Source: Adhaeribacter arboris
GTDB taxonomy: Bacteria > Bacteroidota > Bacteroidia > Cytophagales > Hymenobacteraceae
Assembly (NCBI RefSeq): GCF_003023845.1
Contig: NZ_PYFT01000001.1
Coordinates: 1,488,001-1,552,000, forward strand
Length of the DNA stretch: 64,000 nucleotides
Direction of reading: 5' to 3'
Both the position numbers and the translations under genes were made by a program. Below are positions 46,263-54,934 of this stretch, one piece after another. A model generated the notes under the pieces. The model was not told the origin of the DNA, did not search any database, and saw nothing but the letters and a program-made list of their open reading frames with translations. Each line of letters begins with the position of its first letter. Positions within the stretch are counted from its first letter, which is position 1.

Positions 46263-47446
46263 TCAGGCACTTACCCCGGATTCCTTTAAAGATAACACTG
46301 CTTGCATCATGGCTTTGGTATAGGCTACATTGTAGGCCTGGGCGGCATAGCCGCCGCCACCCGGATACATATTTTTAATACCGCCGGGATGTTCTTTATC
46401 GTAGTCGAGTGCCCGCGGATGTTCGGGGTAAATACCAAATTTGTAACCTAGTTTAAAAATCTCCTGCATCACCGCAAACATATTTACCTGACCTTCATCA
46501 AAGAAAACTTCGGAGTACTTTACGTAAGGTTTCTCCACGGTAACATTGCGGTAGTGAATATGATTAATCCGATCGCGCGAACCCAGGTACCGGAAAACTT
46601 CAATTGGGTCTTCACCCATTTCGCGGGTAACGCCGCAGTCGTAGGTCATGCCGTTCGAAGGGCTATCTACAATTTGTAAGAGCCGCTGCCAATCTTTAAA
46701 AGTAGCCATAATTTGGGCGTGGCCGTGGCTGACCGGAATGGGTGGATCGTTGGGGTGTAAAGCCATCCGGACGCCAGCTTTTTCAGCCACCGGAATGACT
46801 GCTTTTAAAAAATACGTTAAGCTATTCCAGAGCATTTCGGCGGTTTGCGGGGTGCCTAATTTGGGATCGGTGGGCAGATTTTTTCCTTTTTCGTAATCAA
46901 AACTGGTGTTACCCGCTCCGCCGCGCGTTTTTTCTTCGTAATATCCTTCCATGAGCCGGTGAGCGTAAAAGTTATATTCTACCACCGGTAAACCCGCCCG
47001 GCCAGCGGCTACTAACGAATCCTGTATTTTTTTATTTCCTCATCTCTTCCTTCCCGGCCGTAAATGGTATTCGGGTGTTCTCCGATCATCATGTTTATTA
47101 CCGTTAAACCTTCGGCTTTAAAGCGATCCATTATTTCCCGCAAACTTTCTACGGTCCAGGGGATAGGTGGGCCTCCCATTAACACATAATCCACGCCAAT
47201 TTGCTTGATCTGCCTCATTTCGGCGACCAAAGCATCGCTGGAAACTCCTACCGTTAACCGGGGCATATTTTCCCCTATTTTAATGGGCCATTCGGCATTT
47301 TTAGCGGTATTTGCTCCGCCGGTGCGAACAGCGATAGCATTTTCTGCCTTTTCGTTTCCGGAGGAGGAGCAGCTACTTAAGCCTGCTACCGAGAGAGCGG
47401 CTAAAGCGGTACTTTTTTTTAAAAAATTTCTGCGGTTATCTTTCAT
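46263..47446 (-). pseudogene. Second UxuA-like dehydratase with Tat/lipoprotein signal, frameshifted
   Basis: Starts at ATG 47446 ('MKDNRRNFLKKSTALAALSV', twin-arginine, followed by 'GLSSC', a lipobox-like site). It breaks at A7 (47027-47033 on the plus strand, as T7); one more A restores a frame of about 394 residues. The body contains 'MALHPNDPPIPVSHGHAQIM', 'INHIHYRNVTVEKPYVKYSEVFFDEGQVNMFAVMQ' and 'YPEHPR', matching the UxuA family. It is placed 88 bases downstream of susD, in the same operon, with its paralogue next. Confidence 0.8.
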
Positions 47447-47534
47447 AATGCTACATTTTTAATTTTAGCTGAACAGAAAATCTTTTTTAAGTTGCTTGGA
47501 AAAGCTTCATATACATTTTAAAGCCGCCTAAAGG

Positions 47535-49139
47535 TTATTCTTTATCCCACCAAACCCGGGTAGTATACAAATCCGGCCCCTGATTCTTAATGGCGTTTTC
47601 AACACTGGCCGCATTTAAAGATTTTTCCTCGAAAGAATACATCAAACGTCTTACCGGGGCTCCACCAGTGGCATTGAGCGCATAGTTAATTTGCTGCAGC
47701 GTAGGAACTCCGGTGCGCCGCCAGTTCGACCAGGCTTCAAAAAAGTCCAGGTACATGTAATGCGCCAGGTAAAATTGCGTGTGAATTTGTTGCATCATTT
47801 CCGGCATGCTGCCGGTTAAAGGATGCGCCGCGATATAGGTATCTATTTCTTCAGGAGTAATCGCCACATTTGCCACGCTGCTGTTCGGGTATAAAGTAGA
47901 TGACTCCATGTTGGCCCGGATTGCTTTGTGGTAATGCTCCTGCGGTACGCCGGTTTCCCAACCACGCAGGGCAGCTTCGGCCAGCAAAAACTCTACTTCC
48001 GAGTAGCTTAAAATAATAGTAGGAGCCGAAAAGTTGGCAATAGTAGCGGTATTAGGCTCAGAGTATTCGCGCAGCAATTCATTTTTCCAACCCGGGATAA
48101 CCGTGCCGATGGTATTGGGATCGTAGCCGTTGGGCAAGGCTTTTTGTAGTTCGATAGCCGTAGTCTGGGAAATTACCTGTCCTTGTTTGGCGTCAATGTT
48201 ACCTTCCCATAAAGTCATGTAAAAAGGTATGCGGGGGTCTTGATTGACCTGCAATAAATCCAGAAAAGTTTTGCCCATTTTTACAAAGCCCAAGCCTTGG
48301 TTACCTTCCGGTAAACTTTCTCTTTTTAATTCGCGGGCATCCCAGTTCCAGGTATTTTCATTAGCCGAGATATGCGCCAGTTTGGCCATATCGGCGTTGC
48401 TTTGCATTACCCCACCCGCAATGGCTTTTTGAGCCCAAGTCTGCGCCATAGTCGGGTCAACTTTGGTTAACCGCATAGCTAACCGAAGCATTAAAGAATA
48501 ACCAAATGCTTTCCATTTCGGAACGCTACCCGCGTAAATAACATCGGCAGCGCCAAACGAAGCTTTCGCAGCATCCATCTGGTTTATAGCAGCTTCCAAA
48601 TCCTGCAGCATCCAAGGGTAAATGTCCGATTGTTTATCGTAAGCGGGTTTATAAATACCTTCCGGGGCGCCGGCGGCTTGTTTGTACGGTACGTCGCCGT
48701 AGGCATCGGTAACCCGGTGGAGGGCGTAAACTTTCCAGATTTTGGCAATGGCATTTTGATTAATCAGTTCCGGATTTCCTTCGGTTTCCCGGATCACAAT
48801 CATTAATTCCCGCAAATGCGACGTATAAACCGTTTCGAAGAAATTACCGGTTTGGGCGTTTACCACTCCTTTTTCGCCGTACCAGAAATTTTGCAAAGTA
48901 GCGTGGTACTGCATAATCCCCGAAGCATATTTAATATTAGTCCGGTTACGGTCGGTGGTACCGGTTCCTACCGTGCGGATGATGCTATTGGTAAATAAAG
49001 GATCAATAGCCGGCTCGGTAAAGGAATTGGGGTTGATGTTCATTTCTTCAAAACCTTTGTCGCAGGCGGTTAAGAAGAAAACTGCTAAAAAGCCGGTTCT
49101 AAAAGTGAAGGCAGCTAGTTTACGTTTTATGTTGTTCAT
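47535..49139 (-). CDS. SusD/RagB-family outer-membrane lipoprotein
   Basis: 534 residues from ATG 49139 (MNNIKRKLAAF); a start at 49169 adds ten residues. The lipoprotein leader ends 'FFLTAC', and the mature part begins 'DKGFEEMNINPNS', matching the SusD-like_2 group. Sections such as 'AKIWKVYALHRVTDAYGDVPYKQA' and 'EVEFLLAEAALRGW' are typical TPR-bearing glycan-binding segments. It binds glycans at the cell surface for the adjacent SusC porin. Confidence 0.92.
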   Translation of the reverse strand: MNNIKRKLAAFTFRTGFLAVFFLTACDKGFEEMNINPNSFTEPAIDPLFTNSIIRTVGTGTTDRNRTNIKYASGIMQYHATLQNFWYGEKGVVNAQTGNFFETVYTSHLRELMIVIRETEGNPELINQNAIAKIWKVYALHRVTDAYGDVPYKQAAGAPEGIYKPAYDKQSDIYPWMLQDLEAAINQMDAAKASFGAADVIYAGSVPKWKAFGYSLMLRLAMRLTKVDPTMAQTWAQKAIAGGVMQSNADMAKLAHISANENTWNWDARELKRESLPEGNQGLGFVKMGKTFLDLLQVNQDPRIPFYMTLWEGNIDAKQGQVISQTTAIELQKALPNGYDPNTIGTVIPGWKNELLREYSEPNTATIANFSAPTIILSYSEVEFLLAEAALRGWETGVPQEHYHKAIRANMESSTLYPNSSVANVAITPEEIDTYIAAHPLTGSMPEMMQQIHTQFYLAHYMYLDFFEAWSNWRRTGVPTLQQINYALNATGGAPVRRLMYSFEEKSLNAASVENAIKNQGPDLYTTRVWWDKE

Positions 49140-49186
49140 AGTATTCTGATGCTTTTTTGGATAAGACACTATTACCTTTATCTATT

Positions 49187-52100
49187 TTATAATCGCACGC
49201 TTAAATTAAAACCGTAGGTGCGCGTAGAAGGCAAACCAAAGTTTTCTAAGCCTTGCGCGTTGCCGCTGCTGTAATTAGATTCGGGATCGATGTTTTTGGT
49301 GCTGCGATAGAGTATTAGCAAGTTGCGGCCTACAAAAGAGATATTAGCCGACTGAAAAGGAGTTTTGGCTAACAATTTAGCAGGCAACGTATAGCCAATG
49401 TTGAAAGAACGGAGCTTGATAAAATCGGCCTTTTCGACAAATTCGCTGGTGATGGTGTTCCAGATGCCTTTGTAATACGTTTCGGCCGGAACGTTTTTCG
49501 TGAAGGCTTCGCCTTTTTCGTTTACCCCGGTAACGGTTACCCCGGTTTCTCTGACATTATTTTCAACGGTGCGTTTATCTAAACCAAACTGGGTTCCGTA
49601 AGCGCTAGTAGCCGAATAAATACTGCCCCCCCACCGGCTATCGAGTAAAAAGCTTAAATTAAAGTTTTTAAAGGAAAAATCGTTATTTAAACCTACGGCT
49701 AAAGGCGGTACTCCTTTACCCAAAGGCACAACCGGGCCGGCAATAGGCAAACCATTCGAGCTGTTGTAAATTATTTGCCCGTTGGCATTGCGGGAATACG
49801 TACTACCGGCAATCTGACCAAAAGGCTGCCCCTGGTAATGGGTAATCCAGCCGTTTTCGGTACGAGTAGTGGCACCCGGTAAACGCAAACTGGTTAAACC
49901 TAATTCCGGCGCAATACTAATAACTTCATTTTTATTATAAGCGGTATTTAAAGCCATGTTCCAGGATAAACCACTTTCGCTGGTAATCGGAGAACCACTT
50001 AACATTAGCTCAATGCCCCGGTTTTTCATTTTACCTACGTTCAAAGCCACGGCGGTATAGCCACTGGATTGCGGCAAAGTAGCATTTACAATATCGTTGG
50101 TGGTAGTCCGGTCGTAAAGAGTAACATCTACTCCCAGGCGGTTATTCAAAATTTTGGTTTCAATACCTACTTCGGTGGTGGTAGAGGTATAGGGCGTTAA
50201 TAAAGTGGGTAAAGTGGGGTTGGTGACATTCATTAAGGTTTGCCCTAGATGCTGTTGTGATTGCGCCGAAAAAGTTTGGGTAATCGCGTAAGCCGTGGGT
50301 GCTCCGCCCCCTACCTGCGCCCAGGAAGCACGAATTTTAGCGTAATCTAACCAGCCGGGTTTAGTAGCCCAGGCATCGGAAGCTACAAAACTCAAACCCA
50401 CCGAAGGGTAGAACAAACTGTTATTCTTGGGGTCTAAGGTAGAGAACCAATCGTTGCGGCCGGTTAAGGTTAAATACAAATAATTATTAAAATCAATATC
50501 GGCGGAGGCAAACAAAGAATTTATTCCTAGTTCACTGTAGTTAATAGCAAAATTCTGGCTTCTGCCGTTCGCAATAAAGTATTGGTAGGGCCGGTTAAAC
50601 TGACCGCTGGAAAGGCTAAGGCCATCGAAAGTATTGCGCATTTGATTGCCGCCCGCAAAAACATTCACGGAAAAACGACCTACATCTTTCCGGAAACCAA
50701 TGGTACCCTCCAGGTTGGTTTCGGATTGTACGCTCTGGTCGGTAGTCATGGAGCCGGGCTGGTTAAAGGCGAGTCCGGTTGGTTGAATGGCGTAAGCATC
50801 AAAGTTTACCTGGTCAATTCCGAAGCGGGCCCGCACATACAGCGCATCGGTAATATTGTAAGTAGTATTAAAAGAACCAATAAACCGTTTTTTAGTATCG
50901 CCGTTTTGTACTTTGTTAATGGCAAAGTACGGGTTGGTGGCGTATTCATAATCGCTCCATTTAAATTCGTTGCCGGTAGGTAAGTAGCCGGGCAATAAAG
51001 TTTCGATTGGGATATTGGTGGCCAATAATTGAGCGCCGGTATTCGGGTTTAATTGAAAATCCGCTAAATAGGTCCGGTTTTTTACGTCTTCGATATTGTA
51101 CTGGGCGTTGCCTTCGAACACAATTTTCTTGGCCAGAGTAGCGCTGGCGCTCAGGTTAAAGGTTTTAATGTTCATGGTATTGTGCGGCACAATCGCTTTG
51201 TTATCCAGGTTAGAAGCTGAGAACCGGAAGCGGGCAATTTCATTACCGCCGGTCAGCGCCAGGGTATTCACGAAGTTGGTACCGGTTTGATAGAAATTTT
51301 TAAGATTATTTTTCTGCGCGGTATAAGGACGGGGCTGACCATCCGGTTGAATGACCGGTGAATTATCTAACCGGGCTCCCCACGACATGCGGCCGTTGGC
51401 AATGGCTTGCGCCTGCGTAGTTGGCGCGGCTCCCAACGAACCCGAACCATACTCGTATTGCCAATCCAATAAATTAACCGCTTGCTGCAAGGTATAATTG
51501 GTATTGTATTCTACCCCGATTCCCTTTTGCGCTTTACCCGATTTGGTAGTAATTAAAATGACTCCGTTGGCGGCCCGGGCGCCGTATAAAGCGGCGGCGG
51601 TACCTCCTTTTAGCACCGAAATACTTTCAATATCGTCGGGGTTGATACTGGCTAAGCCATCGCCCCGGTCTACGCCGCCAAAAGTACCCGCCGCACCTTG
51701 GTTATTATTCGTAATAGGCATGCCGTTCACCACATACAAAGGCTGATTTTCGCCGTTTAAAGAGCCGTTTCCGCGAATCACAATCCGGCTCGAACTGCCC
51801 GGACCACCCGATGTACCCGAAGCGGTAACCCCAGCTACGCGTCCAGCTAAGGCGTTACCTACATTTATTTCCCGGGCCTGGGTTAATTTTTCGCCGCCCA
51901 CTTCCGAAACCGCGTAGGTTAAGGCTTTCTTTTCCCGCTTTATGCCTAAGGCCGTTACTACTACTTCATCTAAAGTTTTGGTATCGTCTAATAATATGAC
52001 ATTAATGGTAGCATTCCCGTTAAAAGGTACTTCTTTGGTAGTATAGCCAATAAAAGAAAAAACGAGCGTGCCGTTGTCAGCGGGCGCCGTAATAGAATAA

Positions 52101-52615
52101 GAACCGTCGGAGCCGGAAGCCGTGCCCGTGGTGGTTCCTTTTACTAAAACGGTTACCCCAGGTAAAGCTTCGCCGGTAGCCGAAGTAATTTTACCGGTAA
52201 TGGTGGAGGCAACCATCCTCTTTTTGCTGGAAGCTAATACGGTATGAGTGTTATCGGCGGTAGGCACTAAACCACTGGTTTTTAATCTTTTCAGCACTAT
52301 TTCGCCGCCGACTGGTTCAAAATCTATCCGTAAAGGAGTGAATAAGTCTGTAAGTACCTGGGCTAACTTTTTATTAGAAGCATTTACCGAAACTTTGCGG
52401 GTAGCATCAATTATTTGGGTACTGTAAATAAAATGAATACCGCTGCGATCTTCCATTTCTCTTAGAATAACGCTCAGTTCGGTTTTTTCTAATTTTAAGG
52501 TTATAATTTGGTTTAAGGCTGTTTTCGCTTTATTATCTTCGGCTAAAGCATTTCGGTCCACTAGCAAAAAAGTGACGGATAAAAATAATAATTTCAACCA
52601 GAGTCTTTTTTTCAT
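49187..52615 (-). CDS. SusC/RagA TonB-dependent receptor with STN domain
   Basis: About 1142 residues from ATG 52615 (MKKRLWLKLLFL); a start five residues earlier is possible. After the signal peptide come an STN domain (about 30-85, 'LSVILREMEDRSGIHFIYS'), a carboxypeptidase-regulatory-like domain (about 135-220, 'GKITSATGEALPGVTVLVKG'), the plug ('GRVAGVTASGTSGGPGSSSRIVIRG') and a long barrel ending 'NLSVRL'. The STN domain marks a receptor that signals to a FecR-type anti-sigma factor, encoded next to it. It imports glycans with SusD. Confidence 0.95.
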   Translation of the reverse strand: MKKRLWLKLLFLSVTFLLVDRNALAEDNKAKTALNQIITLKLEKTELSVILREMEDRSGIHFIYSTQIIDATRKVSVNASNKKLAQVLTDLFTPLRIDFEPVGGEIVLKRLKTSGLVPTADNTHTVLASSKKRMVASTITGKITSATGEALPGVTVLVKGTTTGTASGSDGSYSITAPADNGTLVFSFIGYTTKEVPFNGNATINVILLDDTKTLDEVVVTALGIKREKKALTYAVSEVGGEKLTQAREINVGNALAGRVAGVTASGTSGGPGSSSRIVIRGNGSLNGENQPLYVVNGMPITNNNQGAAGTFGGVDRGDGLASINPDDIESISVLKGGTAAALYGARAANGVILITTKSGKAQKGIGVEYNTNYTLQQAVNLLDWQYEYGSGSLGAAPTTQAQAIANGRMSWGARLDNSPVIQPDGQPRPYTAQKNNLKNFYQTGTNFVNTLALTGGNEIARFRFSASNLDNKAIVPHNTMNIKTFNLSASATLAKKIVFEGNAQYNIEDVKNRTYLADFQLNPNTGAQLLATNIPIETLLPGYLPTGNEFKWSDYEYATNPYFAINKVQNGDTKKRFIGSFNTTYNITDALYVRARFGIDQVNFDAYAIQPTGLAFNQPGSMTTDQSVQSETNLEGTIGFRKDVGRFSVNVFAGGNQMRNTFDGLSLSSGQFNRPYQYFIANGRSQNFAINYSELGINSLFASADIDFNNYLYLTLTGRNDWFSTLDPKNNSLFYPSVGLSFVASDAWATKPGWLDYAKIRASWAQVGGGAPTAYAITQTFSAQSQQHLGQTLMNVTNPTLPTLLTPYTSTTTEVGIETKILNNRLGVDVTLYDRTTTNDIVNATLPQSSGYTAVALNVGKMKNRGIELMLSGSPITSESGLSWNMALNTAYNKNEVISIAPELGLTSLRLPGATTRTENGWITHYQGQPFGQIAGSTYSRNANGQIIYNSSNGLPIAGPVVPLGKGVPPLAVGLNNDFSFKNFNLSFLLDSRWGGSIYSATSAYGTQFGLDKRTVENNVRETGVTVTGVNEKGEAFTKNVPAETYYKGIWNTITSEFVEKADFIKLRSFNIGYTLPAKLLAKTPFQSANISFVGRNLLILYRSTKNIDPESNYSSGNAQGLENFGLPSTRTYGFNLSVRL

Positions 52616-52818
52616 AAGTATAATTTCCATAGGTGAGTTGATTTTTACGTTTGATTCAGGTAAAACAAGTGAGGCAAGGCAATAGCTTTCCAGGCATCTT
52701 TCAGATGCTTTAGCGAACAGTAGAGTTACATAGGCGGAATACCCGGGGGTTTACCTATTGGGGAGGAGGAGTACTTTTCTAAATCATAAGCGGTATTTTT
52801 TAGTCTTTATTTCGAGGG

Positions 52819-53874
52819 TTATTCTGCGCACCCTTCTCCAAAAATTATAAATTTATCGTCAGCGGATTTGTAGTTAGCACCAATGGATTTACAAATCATT
52901 TCGAGTTTTACTTCCAGGGATTGGTCCTGAAAGTAAGCGGTAAGGGTACATTTATTTAACTGCGCCTTCTCTAACCGGATAGAAACTTTATATTGGTCTT
53001 CTAACTGTTGGATAACTTCTGTTAAAGGAGTTTCTTTAAATACTAATTTGGCTGCGGTTACTTGATGCGCCCAGTAGTTGGGTTGAATCTTTCTTTTGAC
53101 TAAAGTATTAGTTGTGGCATTAAACCGGGAACTTTCGTTAGGTCGTAAATAAAGGCTTTCTTGTTCCGGCTCTAAAAACCGGAGAAAAGCGGGCAGGCTA
53201 TGTACGGTTGGTGTTACGGCTACTTTTCCGGTACGCACCAAAACATCCGTCACTTGCTTAGGAGCATTAAAATCAACTTCAAAACTGGTTCCTAACACTT
53301 CTACTTCAATGGCATCGCCCAGCACCCGGAAGGGATGCTGTGGGTCGCGGGCTACGTCCAAAAATGCTTTCCCATTTAACATAATTTTCCTAATTGAGTC
53401 AGTAAACTTTTTAGGATATTGAAGCCTAGCTCCCGGTTCTAACCAAATTAAGGTGCCGTCGCTTAAAGAAACCCGTAACGGGGCTACTGTTTTATTTTCC
53501 TGTTTCAAGTAAGCTATTTCCGGTCCGGAGAAACTTCCCGGAAACTTTTTCGAATATTCTTTTAGTCCAAAAATCAAAAAAACTACCAATCCCACTCCTA
53601 CCCAAACCGTTGCTTTTCGGCTCAGCTTAAAATTATTTGGTTTCGTATCCTTCTTTACGGACCGGTAATTTACTTGCTGAATCTTTGCATGTAAGGCTAA
53701 CCAGTTGCGGAATTTTACCTGTTCTGTCTCCTTTGTACTAATCAGATGAGAAGGTTGCGCTAAATTTATTTTTTCGTACCAATCTGCAATAATGGCTTCT
53801 TCTTCCGGGGTAGCTTTACCAGCTAAGTATTTTTGCAAAAGCTTTTCCAGCTTCTCTGGTTCATTCCAATTCAT
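52819..53874 (-). CDS. FecR-type anti-sigma factor
   Basis: 351 residues. A cytoplasmic N-terminal segment (about 1-85) with 'LLQKYLAGKATPEEEAIIADWYEK' is followed by a membrane helix (about 87-104, 'VWVGVGLVVFLIFGL'), the FecR domain (about 125-235, 'VSLSDGTLIWLEPGARLQYPKKF') and a C-terminal DUF4974 region ('LVFKETPLTEVIQQLEDQYKV'). It transmits the SusC signal and controls the sigma factor encoded directly upstream. Confidence 0.93.
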   Translation of the reverse strand: MNWNEPEKLEKLLQKYLAGKATPEEEAIIADWYEKINLAQPSHLISTKETEQVKFRNWLALHAKIQQVNYRSVKKDTKPNNFKLSRKATVWVGVGLVVFLIFGLKEYSKKFPGSFSGPEIAYLKQENKTVAPLRVSLSDGTLIWLEPGARLQYPKKFTDSIRKIMLNGKAFLDVARDPQHPFRVLGDAIEVEVLGTSFEVDFNAPKQVTDVLVRTGKVAVTPTVHSLPAFLRFLEPEQESLYLRPNESSRFNATTNTLVKRKIQPNYWAHQVTAAKLVFKETPLTEVIQQLEDQYKVSIRLEKAQLNKCTLTAYFQDQSLEVKLEMICKSIGANYKSADDKFIIFGEGCAE

Positions 53875-54055
53875 GTAAGTAATCGCGCTACCCTTATTTC
53901 TTAGCCGGTTTTATAGATACAGTCAGATAAGTAGCTCCTTACCCTAAAAAATAAACCTAAAAATCTTAAGAAGGTAAGAAATGATTAATAGCCGTGGCCC
54001 TTAGCCCATAGTCTATTAACTTACTAAGAATGTCCGATAAGGAAAATAAGCGAAA

Positions 54056-54637
54056 CTAGTGAGATGAAAAGCAGATTAGGAAAAAGGGAATAACAAAATC
54101 TTTTAAAAAGACTTTCAGATGTTTCAGCGATTTGGTAATATGAAACTCCACCGCTTTATCGGTTAACTGAAGCTCATAAGCTATTTCTTTATTCGATAAA
54201 TTCTGGAATCTGCTTTTTTCAAAAATTTGCCTGGTTTTATTAGATAAAGCCTCCAGCGCTTGTTTAAAAGTAGAATTTAATTCTTCGGTTAAAACTTGTT
54301 CTTCGGTAAAGTTGGCCGCAGCCCGCGCATGTTCCGCAGCGGCTTTGTATTTATTACGGACTAATTGGGCTTGGTAATAATTAATAACAGAGTATTTAAC
54401 GGCCGTAAGCAAGTAAGCATCTAAACTACTTTTAATAACGATTAATTTACGTTTGAGCCAAAGGTTTAGAAATATTTCTTGTACCAATTCTTCCGCAACT
54501 TCTTTCTGACCGGTTTTGCGATAGGCTACCAGGTATAATTTGCTCCAATACAAATCATAAATCTGCTTAAAAGATTGGGCAGAATCCTGGCCCAAGCCAC
54601 TTAAAAGTTCTTCATCCGTTAAACTGCTCTGGCTCAA
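54056..54637 (-). CDS. ECF RNA polymerase sigma factor (Bacteroidota expansion family)
   Basis: 193 residues with region 2 (about 22-90, 'FKQIYDLYWSKLYLVAYRKTGQKEVAEELVQEIFLNLW') and region 4 (about 125-180, 'LEALSNKTRQIFEKSRFQNLSNKEIAYELQLTDKAVEFHI'). It is the FecI-like partner of the adjacent FecR, so the order sigma / anti-sigma / SusC / SusD / two dehydratases forms a signal-controlled uptake locus. The likely output is induction of the SusCD genes. Confidence 0.93.
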   Translation of the reverse strand: MSQSSLTDEELLSGLGQDSAQSFKQIYDLYWSKLYLVAYRKTGQKEVAEELVQEIFLNLWLKRKLIVIKSSLDAYLLTAVKYSVINYYQAQLVRNKYKAAAEHARAAANFTEEQVLTEELNSTFKQALEALSNKTRQIFEKSRFQNLSNKEIAYELQLTDKAVEFHITKSLKHLKVFLKDFVIPFFLICFSSH

Positions 54638-54875
54638 GGTTTATCTATTTGGAACTAGTCAAATATAAATTATAAACCTATTAAAAAAATATACCAAATC
54701 ACTTAGCCGATGGAAGATTTAAAAATTTACAACTGTTGTACAGCTTTAAAATAAAGAAATAATAAAATCCAGTCTTTTGTTAGCTATAATCCTTCAAAAA
54801 AGCTGAAAAAATAAAAATTTAAATTAATAGTAAAGCAAAAGAAAACCAGGATTTCAGAGGCAGACTTAAATAAAA

Positions 54876-54912
54876 ATGCTTCGCCCAACTTTATAACAGT
54901 TGAACGAAGCAT
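54876..54912 (-). terminator. Intrinsic terminator after the PQQ dehydrogenase gene
   Basis: ATGCTTCG (54876-54883) pairs with CGAAGCAT (54905-54912), with a second inner stem CAACT/AGTTG (54886-54890 with 54898-54902) and a T-rich exit on the minus strand. The rest of the gap to 54638 is AT-rich and empty. Confidence 0.75.
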
Positions 54913-54934
54913 CTTAAAGTTTTACTTTCTGCTT

